A stretch of DNA of 64,000 nt, from the NCBI GenBank assembly GCA_964017195.1, contig OZ024895.1, positions 10,427,001 to 10,491,000 on the forward strand. The letters are read 5' to 3'. The stretch is from Siderastrea radians. Taxonomy: Eukaryota > Cnidaria > Anthozoa > Scleractinia > Rhizangiidae. The notes below the pieces were generated by a model, which did not search any database, was not told where the DNA came from, and saw only the letters and a list, made by a program, of their open reading frames with translations. The stretch's first letter is position 1; every line of letters begins with the position of its first letter. Both the position numbers and the translations under genes were made by a program. This document shows, one piece after another, positions 58,670-64,000 of this stretch.

Positions 58670-60365
58670 GTCATCATCATCATCATCATCGTTAGCATCA
58701 GCTTTTCTTCTTCTTCTTCTTCTTCTGGACTTGCTTACAGTTGAATGCACGGCGTTTTAGCCCGCGAACCAAAATAGTTATTTCCAATGTGACAAAAAAT
58801 CCAGTCCCCATTTGTTCCCAGGCCTCCTCACAAAAGACCGTAAACGACATAAATGGTGGCGATTTGAAGCAAATTTTCGATGTTTCGTTTGGGTCTTTTG
58901 GAGCTGTCCACGCCAAGTTTCCAATTTCCTTACATCGAAATTTGAAGATGGCGAACGGTTGTGAAGAGATCGAATAAATTTATCGTGTGTGATGATACTG
59001 ACTGATTACTTCAGAACTGGGAATGGCACTATCGAAGAAGAAGGATCAGGATTTTGGCAATAATTCTGGTAAATCGTAAAGACCTTCTACTCCGAAAATG
59101 GCGTGCCAGTGCATACTTTGGCATTAAGGGTACAACCACACAGAAAAGTTCCGAAAATCAAGTCGAGAGATCTAGATAAAATTTTCTCTCATTCTACTTT
59201 TTAAGAAATGCATGGTTATCTATATCTAACATTAAACTAACAGCCTATTTAAGCATTTGATTCTCTAAAAAAAAATTCTCAGAAAATCTAGGGATAAAAA
59301 GGGAATTTACAGCCAACTCAGCGTCAGCGTCGCATATGTACACAAACCTCGTTTGTTATTTCTACCTTCACTTCACTTTAAACACAGGAAAACGGTATTT
59401 GAAATGCTCGTTTAACATGTCAGGGATATTTCGGTCTTCTTACGTGGCGTTTCTTATTTTGTACTTATTAAAATATCAGATTTTTATTACAGCAAGTGTA
59501 ACACTCTTTTTGTTTTGCAATTCAAAGAAAGCTCCAGATTGATAATGAGTAATAAACCGTTAGGGGAAAAAAGATCTCGGTAAAGAAGAATGACGAGCAA
59601 ACCAACGATGGGAAAGGAGACATATCCTTGCCCTATTTAGCTATTCCCTAAATAATTTTTTAATTATATCATTTTCATCCCTGTCCTGAACGCGCCCGTA
59701 ATTTTTTTTTCTGTTTACGCAACAGTTGCCTGTTCTCCTAGTTTCCTGTTTTTGTAGAATTGTGCTAGTTCCTTTATAAGGTATGGTTTGGCTCCTTGTC
59801 AATGAAGGTAGAAGTCTTTTTTTAGTATCCGAGGTCAGAATTACACCTAAAGGGAAATAAATGGCCGTTCTGGTGACGTTTGTGACTCACGAATATTTTT
59901 GCTTTTTAGTGTTGTATTGCCGTACAAAGCTAAAGAATTAAAGAGGAGATTGTCAACATAACACTTACGTTTATAATTTCAAAACGAGTAATATTTTATT
60001 TTTATCCCTTGTATTTAGCCACAAAGATATAAAGATTTAGGTCTTATCATACGGGACCAATTTTCTTTACTAATTTTATTGCGACTGATACTATGAGGAT
60101 AACATTTGGCAACATTTATAACACCTGCGCAAGAAGACAAAAGTAATGTGCTATTTTTAAATAAGTGAAGACTGTCCTTTGATGGTCATAGAGAATTGTG
60201 CCTGCATATATGGCAAAACTTATTTATACACGCACCATTTGATATCTTACATCTATCGATGGGTTTTGCTGTACAAGTTCTTTTCACCACCACTCTCTAG
60301 ATTGTCTCCCACTGTACAGATATTTTGTTAGTGGTTCTATTAAACCATGTTATTGATCGAATACT
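57790..60365. other. Intergenic stretch with microsatellite, no gene
   Basis: Purine-rich at 58,000-58,100, then nothing coding that can be supported. (ATC)n at 58,634-58,690 and a (TTC)n run at 58,706-58,727 generate acidic and lysine-rich false ORFs. AT content rises from about 59,500 toward the viral-like region. Confidence 0.45.
58634..58690. repeat. (ATC)n microsatellite
   Basis: ATC/TCA triplets with one CGT interruption. Confidence 0.95.
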
Positions 60366-60441
60366 AGTAGTTATAGAGTTGGCGGTTCTGGCGCAGTTTT
60401 ATAAAAACTTCGCTAAAACCGAACCAACTCTAACTACTTTC
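60366..60441. repeat. Imperfect inverted repeat near the edge of the viral-like element
   Basis: AGTAGTTATAGAGTTGG (left) mirrors CCAACTCTAACTACT (right), extended by GGTT/AACC and GGCG/CGCT. The loop is about 20 nt. It lies 250 bp before the first viral-like gene and could mark the element boundary. Confidence 0.5.
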
Positions 60442-60463
60442 CATCGGATGGTAATCATTTTTA

Positions 60464-60552
60464 TGGAGACATACATATAATAACAATAATATGGAGATAT
60501 ACATATAAGAACAATAATATGGAGATATATATATTGTAAAATAATATGGAAA
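60464..60552. repeat. Short AT-rich tandem repeats
   Basis: TATGGAGATATACATATAA (with close variants) followed by GAACAATAA recurs about every 32-34 bp, roughly 2.5 times, ahead of the first viral-like ORF. Confidence 0.65.
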
Positions 60553-60686
60553 TTTATATGTTTTTATTTCATGTGGAAAACGAACGCATTTTCCATTGCG
60601 TGACTTCATACAACAGGAAGTCTTAAAATTCTCGGAATACAGGAAGTTTGAATCATATAAAAAAATATCTCATATAATAGTATAGA

Positions 60687-61250
60687 ATGAATTGTAACAA
60701 GGAATTACATGATGAACTGAAAGAATCAGGAGATATTGTTTGTCCTTTTTGTGACCAAAAATTGGAAGATTCTAATGAAAAACCGAAATATGATGAATGC
60801 TGTAATGATCAGTATATTATTAACGACGATGGGATGTTGGCATGTCTAAGTTGTGGTATTGTTCAAGGATATAATTATGTGAAAGAATATGTTGATTTTT
60901 ATAAAAATAAACATAGATTTATAAGAAAATCTGTTTACCATCGAGAGTACCACATCGGCAACATATTACTCGATATTGAAGAAAAATATAACATTAAAAT
61001 ATCAAACTGTCAGAAATATAAGATCGATAGAGTGTTTACAGAGATCGGTAAGGTTCTTAATGAAGTTAATGGTACAAGGAAAAGAATGATTAGCGTTAAT
61101 TTTATTATGATAAAGATATTCAAGATGATGGGGATACCTCATAAACAAATTCCAATTAGTAAATCGAAAAAAACATTAGCTTTTTACAATCAATATTGGC
61201 ATAAAATTCAATTTTTGATAGGTGATAAAATGAAATCTATTGTTGGATGA
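60687..61250 (+). CDS. VLTF3-like late transcription factor (zinc ribbon)
   Basis: 187 residues, intact. Cysteine pairs at C19-x2-C22, C38-C39 and C53-x2-C56 (the last in DDGMLACLSCGIVQGY) form a TFIIB-like zinc ribbon. KSVYHREYHIGN near residue 81 fits the basic-aromatic segment that follows the ribbon in poxvirus-type VLTF3 homologues. In large and medium DNA viruses this protein directs late gene transcription. The upstream region has CATATAATA about 13-21 bp before the ATG. It is the only plus-strand gene here and overlaps the end of the convergent gene by 14 bp. Assignment rests on motif reading from memory of the family. Confidence 0.65.
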   Translation: MNCNKELHDELKESGDIVCPFCDQKLEDSNEKPKYDECCNDQYIINDDGMLACLSCGIVQGYNYVKEYVDFYKNKHRFIRKSVYHREYHIGNILLDIEEKYNIKISNCQKYKIDRVFTEIGKVLNEVNGTRKRMISVNFIMIKIFKMMGIPHKQIPISKSKKTLAFYNQYWHKIQFLIGDKMKSIVG

Positions 61251-61728
61251 ACACCTTATTATATTTCTTTTCAAATTTGTCAGTTAACGGACACATATCT
61301 ACTATTATATCATCTAGAATTTTGACAAAATCAATAAATTCTTTGTCATTATATTCTAGTCCTCTCATAAAAGATCGCAAATGTGTTAAAACTTTTTCGT
61401 ACGAAGTGTATGCGAATTTTGACATCTCAATCTTCCTTTTATAATTTTTAGCCTCTGAATATGATTTAAGCAAGAGCCCAGAACCGGATATCACTCCAAG
61501 AGGAATAGGGTTTAGTGTTACACCACCAACTACAGTCCCAGTTACTATCAAAAAAACAGATCCAATATTACATGCAAGTTCTGCCTTTTTGTAATATTTA
61601 AATGTCATTTTTGGAAGCCAATATTTTTTATGATAGAATTTGTACAATGCTTTCAACTCAGATATTTGATCTTCCGTTAAATTTTCTGAAACATGGTTCC
61701 AATTGAATATGCTTTCACGTCTATCCAT
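61237..61728 (-). CDS. Virus-like membrane protein with hydrophobic hairpin
   Basis: 163 residues, intact, no recognised enzyme motif. Charged N-terminal helix (LTEDQISELKALYKFYHKKY), then two apolar segments around residues 51-68 and 74-88 (NIGSVFLIVTGTVVGGV, LNPIPLGVISGSGLLL) separated by a Pro turn. A lysine-rich helical part and a C-terminal DDIIVDMCPLTDKFEKKY follow. A membrane-active or virion-associated protein is a reasonable inference from its place among capsid-type genes; function is unknown. ATATAATATAT lies directly before the ATG, similar to the neighbouring small ORF. Confidence 0.65.
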   Translation of the reverse strand: MDRRESIFNWNHVSENLTEDQISELKALYKFYHKKYWLPKMTFKYYKKAELACNIGSVFLIVTGTVVGGVTLNPIPLGVISGSGLLLKSYSEAKNYKRKIEMSKFAYTSYEKVLTHLRSFMRGLEYNDKEFIDFVKILDDIIVDMCPLTDKFEKKYNKVFIQQ

Positions 61729-61733
61729 ATATA

Positions 61734-61856
61734 TTATATGGTTACATTTTTTTCTTTTTTGAACGATTTCTTAATACTGATGTATAATTTTCTGATGTTT
61801 CGAACTATTTTTTCTATATTCTCAATAATTTCGTTGATTAAAGTTGATGTTTTCAT
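61734..61856 (-). CDS. Small basic/hydrophobic ORF (40 residues)
   Basis: ATG at 61,854-61,856 opens a Lys/Ile-rich amphipathic peptide (NEIIENIEKIVRNIRKLYIS) that stops at 61,734-61,736, just 5 bp before the next gene. It is preceded by AATATAAT. Its start codon overlaps the stop of the upstream ORF (ATGA). It is too short for homology judgement, but spacing and composition fit a viral small gene. Confidence 0.4.
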   Translation of the reverse strand: MKTSTLINEIIENIEKIVRNIRKLYISIKKSFKKEKNVTI

Positions 61857-62074
61857 ATTATATTGTTTAGATTATTCATTATCTTCTTCTTCGGAATCCT
61901 CATTATTTCTTTTGGGATAATAATATATTCTAAAAAGCATTCCATGCTCCAATCAGATGGATATCCTGCATTGTGCTATATTATAAATGAAAATTTTTGT
62001 GGAAAGTTATCACGCACTTGTTTGATACTCGATACGAAGTATAATTGCGTTGTAACTTTTCCAAATATCATCAT
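61853..62074 (-). pseudogene. Small viral-like ORF interrupted by an in-frame TAG
   Basis: A 74-codon minus frame from ATG at 62,072-62,074 to TGA at 61,853-61,855. It is broken by TAG at 61,976-61,978. Both sides have coherent composition: VSSIKQVRDNFPQKFS before the stop, HNAGYPSDWSMECFLEY after it. The second half begins with no good ATG for 9 codons. Either a single nonsense change inactivated it, or only part is used. The opposing plus ORF at 61,863-62,084 is judged a shadow. Confidence 0.4.
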
Positions 62075-62159
62075 TCATATTTAGTTCAAAAGCCAAAATC
62101 CCGGACGAAGGCATTTGGAAAGAATTTAGGTTTATTGTCTGATACCACCCACTTTTTTT

Positions 62160-63773
62160 TTAGGTAAAATTTCTTGAAGAGCTTAGAGTTCCAGTAAAAA
62201 AATTCCGTAAAGATGTTTTGAGTTTCAAAGATATATTTTTGTGTCTATGTACAGTGACATGAGAATCCGAAGAAGTGATTGGACGCGTACAATATATATC
62301 AATATTTTTCAAAATCGCTTCACCCGGCAATGACATTATTTCGGCGCCATTTAAAACAAAATTTTTGTTCCCTTTTGTCGAATTTAAAAAACCGTTTATG
62401 TGGTGAATGGAAGAGCGTAGTTGGTGCCCGTTTAAAGACAAATCCGTTTCCATTACCATCTTGCCATTTTCAATAACAAAAGCGGTGTCATAGACACTTG
62501 GGTCAACATTTGAAATTGTTTCTTTAACACCATAGACAATTAAATGCCCAATTGTTAAAAACGATTGCTTACTGACTGTACCGTGCAGATCGAGATATAT
62601 AAATTGTGGGGGTGAGCTACCCCATCTGTGAAAATGGATAACTGTTTTGGTGTACTTCTCGAATGTTTTGGTTGTTTCATCAGAAATTGAAATCGTTGTT
62701 CCTTGAGCTGTTACACTTATCTCATTCATTTCCGGCGGAAACCATTCAACGACCATTGTGTAATACCCGACTGGAAGTTTATATAAGTTAAAACCAAGAC
62801 GTGAGCGGTACTGGAAGGGTGAGCTTTTTTCAAACAAGAGTTTAAGTTGGTAAGCTTTTTTATTAATTTGATGTGGAGAATTGGGAAAATCGACAATACC
62901 CAAAACCTCGATATTGTTTTCACTCGAAGATTCATCAGTGTCTTCCATCAAGTATCTGAAGGCGTCTCGTTTTTGTCCTGAGTTATTGATCTGAGATTCA
63001 CGAATTTTTTGAGTGACAAGATTTCTCAAATCTTTTATTTCCTCTTGCACAAAATCAACGTTAACTGCGGATTTCGAATCTCTGTAACCGGTTTGTAAGT
63101 TAATAATTTTATTGTTATTTAAATTCAAGTTTCCAGTCATATTGTTAGTGCCATCAACTTTGAGAAACTTTTTTTGTGTCATGTCATCAATTCTGTTGTT
63201 AACAAACTCGACACATGCGGCGTCTCTTTGGTTTGATGGAAGATCAAGATTGATAATTGAATTATTTTTCATATCAATATCAGATCCTTTATCCAGTTTT
63301 TTTTCAAGCTGATTTTCGACATACTTTTTGTTTGTGGCTTGATCTGCCTGTGTGGGGTCTTTTACGTTGTATATTGTATTATTATTCATATCAATATTTG
63401 CTTCCATTTGTCCACCCTCTTTTTTTGAAAGAAAGATATTTCTCATATCTTGATAGCTTATTGCCTTCGTCAAATCGCCGCGGACAGGATATGGGTTGCT
63501 TTTCAATCGCAAGATACTGTACTTATTTTGCATGTCAATATCAGCAGAACCGCTGGCACTACCCTGAGGTCCACGATCACCTTTGTCGCCTTTGTCGCCT
63601 TTGTCGCCTTTTAGGCCCTGGGGTCCTTGTGGCCCTTTATCACCTTTTAAACCCTTATCGCCTTTATCTCCTTTATCTCCTTTAGAACCAGGTAAACCCG
63701 GCAACCCTCTTGGTCCTATCTGACCTTGTCCGTGAAGGTCGTCGTGATTAAGGATTCCGTTAGTATAACTCAT
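62160..63773 (-). CDS. Collagen-like / phage tail-fibre-like attachment protein
   Basis: 537 residues, intact. Residues 20-70 are 17 uninterrupted Gly-X-Y triplets, mostly GDK and GPQ, a collagen triple-helix stalk. Then come repeated modules: IDMNNNTIYNVKDPTQADQA with NKKYVENQ, IDMKNNSIINLDLPSNQRDA, and LNLNNNKIINLQ. These are the beta-helical stalk motifs (M.NN.I.NL...D A...YV) common in bacteriophage tail fibres and some large DNA viruses. A C-terminal head of about 260 residues (FPNSPHQINKKAYQLKLLFE...KLKTSLRNFF) is not recognised and probably is the trimeric receptor-binding part. It is the likely virion fibre. It begins 11 bp after the ATPase stop, with CAATATTAT before the ATG. Confidence 0.72.
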   Translation of the reverse strand: MSYTNGILNHDDLHGQGQIGPRGLPGLPGSKGDKGDKGDKGLKGDKGPQGPQGLKGDKGDKGDKGDRGPQGSASGSADIDMQNKYSILRLKSNPYPVRGDLTKAISYQDMRNIFLSKKEGGQMEANIDMNNNTIYNVKDPTQADQATNKKYVENQLEKKLDKGSDIDMKNNSIINLDLPSNQRDAACVEFVNNRIDDMTQKKFLKVDGTNNMTGNLNLNNNKIINLQTGYRDSKSAVNVDFVQEEIKDLRNLVTQKIRESQINNSGQKRDAFRYLMEDTDESSSENNIEVLGIVDFPNSPHQINKKAYQLKLLFEKSSPFQYRSRLGFNLYKLPVGYYTMVVEWFPPEMNEISVTAQGTTISISDETTKTFEKYTKTVIHFHRWGSSPPQFIYLDLHGTVSKQSFLTIGHLIVYGVKETISNVDPSVYDTAFVIENGKMVMETDLSLNGHQLRSSIHHINGFLNSTKGNKNFVLNGAEIMSLPGEAILKNIDIYCTRPITSSDSHVTVHRHKNISLKLKTSLRNFFTGTLSSSRNFT

Positions 63774-63784
63774 ATAATATTGGG

Positions 63785-64000
63785 TTATATTCTTTCATCG
63801 AAATTTTTGGCATTGGATTTTCTTATTTTATCAACATACAGAAAACTGAATGGGTCTTTAGTAGCCTTTTGGTAATCCTCTTTGTTAACACCCAATTCTC
63901 TACAAATCATGGATTGTTCATTTCTTGATGGGAAATCGAATATGCAATAATGTGAACTATTCAGTCTTATTGTTTTATCGGTTCCGTAATAGCTTTGACT
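63785..64000 (-). CDS. A32-like genome-packaging ATPase, C-terminus (partial)
   Basis: An open minus frame enters from the right edge and stops at 63,785-63,787 (71 residues visible). The segment includes LNSSHYCIFDFPSRNEQSMI and KATKDPFSFLYVDKIRK, then KNFDERI. This resembles the C-terminal portion of the FtsK/HerA-type packaging ATPases of poxvirus A32, polintons and adintoviruses (N..Y...F...N..E...I, then P.SFL..D, then RKNFD). Walker A and B motifs would lie outside the window, so the call rests on the tail only. It sits directly upstream of the fibre gene. Confidence 0.55.
   Translation of the reverse strand, partial: SQSYYGTDKTIRLNSSHYCIFDFPSRNEQSMICRELGVNKEDYQKATKDPFSFLYVDKIRKSNAKNFDERI

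Larger units (their letters stand above)
60442..64000. mobile_element. Polinton/adintovirus-like integrated element (one end, continues right)
   Basis: Compact AT-rich gene block unlike the rest of the window: VLTF3-like protein, membrane protein, small ORFs, fibre protein and packaging ATPase C-terminus. There is an 11-bp gap, one stop/start overlap and a 14-bp tail-to-tail overlap. Gene content fits double-stranded DNA virus-like elements of the polinton/adintovirus/PLV type. Major capsid, protease, polymerase and integrase, which would settle the class, are not in view. The left boundary is assumed to lie near 60,440. Confidence 0.65.

Noticed and set aside
58535..58750. Acidic ORF with poly-Asp
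   Set aside because: Product of the ATC microsatellite on the opposite strand.
61863..62084. 73-residue plus ORF with a hydrophobic N-terminus
   Set aside because: Opposes two minus-strand small ORFs that have better spacing and stop/start overlap; the hydrophobic run reflects AT-rich composition.
63112..63685. Plus-strand ORFs opposite the fibre gene
   Set aside because: Shadows; the minus strand has 537 codons with collagen and fibre motifs.

Overview
This is a eukaryotic nuclear window, most likely from a cnidarian and probably a stony coral. I infer this from the mixture of Penelope-like retroelements with GIY-YIG nucleases and hammerhead-type motifs, CACTA-, hAT- and Harbinger-like DNA elements, many palindromic MITEs, phase-1 immunoglobulin exons, and an integrated polinton/adintovirus-like element. 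No database search was possible, so the taxon is an inference. Most of the window is intron, intergenic DNA and transposons of several ages. No intact long cellular gene lies wholly inside it.

Region 0-27.4 kb (minus strand): parts of an immunoglobulin-superfamily receptor locus. A 5' module (signal-peptide exon plus V-like Ig exon) occurs twice, in a tandem segmental duplication (about 16.85-22.26 kb and 22.77-27.34 kb). The distal copy (signal 25,627-25,675; V-like 24,036-24,380) is open and phase-compatible. The proximal copy is broken: codon 3 of its signal exon is a stop, a 147-bp palindromic MITE sits in its V-like exon, and a LINE, a Penelope fragment and a 0.6-kb MITE have entered its introns. 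Further downstream on the same strand are a canonical Ig exon at 7,234-7,476 and a partial Ig exon at 1-149 running off the left edge. The intron between them and the V modules holds a hAT remnant and a 6.2-kb CACTA-like element carrying a broken multi-exon gene fragment and a 152-bp tandem array.

Region 27.4-43.8 kb: two outward ends with CACTA-type termini (CACTGGACGAAA) and subterminal repeats face each other 16.4 kb apart. They may bound one very large element or be two truncated ones. Between them are possible passenger exons, tandem duplications, a Harbinger-like MITE with TTA target duplication and a broken L1/Tx1-type LINE.

Region 44.8-47.5 kb: a 32-bp GC-rich minisatellite of about 84 units. 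Every unit carries a short perfect palindrome, and an ordered series of variant units is repeated at both ends. Region 47.5-54.8 kb: MITEs, repeats and a decayed TE-associated gene exon.

Region 54.9-57.2 kb (plus strand): the 3' half of a second Ig receptor, with an Ig exon, a transmembrane exon and a tyrosine-containing cytoplasmic exon. A third Penelope fragment with a well-formed hammerhead-type core lies just downstream.

Region 60.4-64.0 kb: the AT-rich, compact end of a virus-like integrated element that continues past the right edge. It encodes a VLTF3-like zinc protein, a two-helix membrane protein, two small ORFs (one interrupted by TAG), a collagen/tail-fibre-like attachment protein, and the C-terminus of an A32-like packaging ATPase. 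Genes overlap or are separated by as little as 11 bp, unlike the rest of the window.
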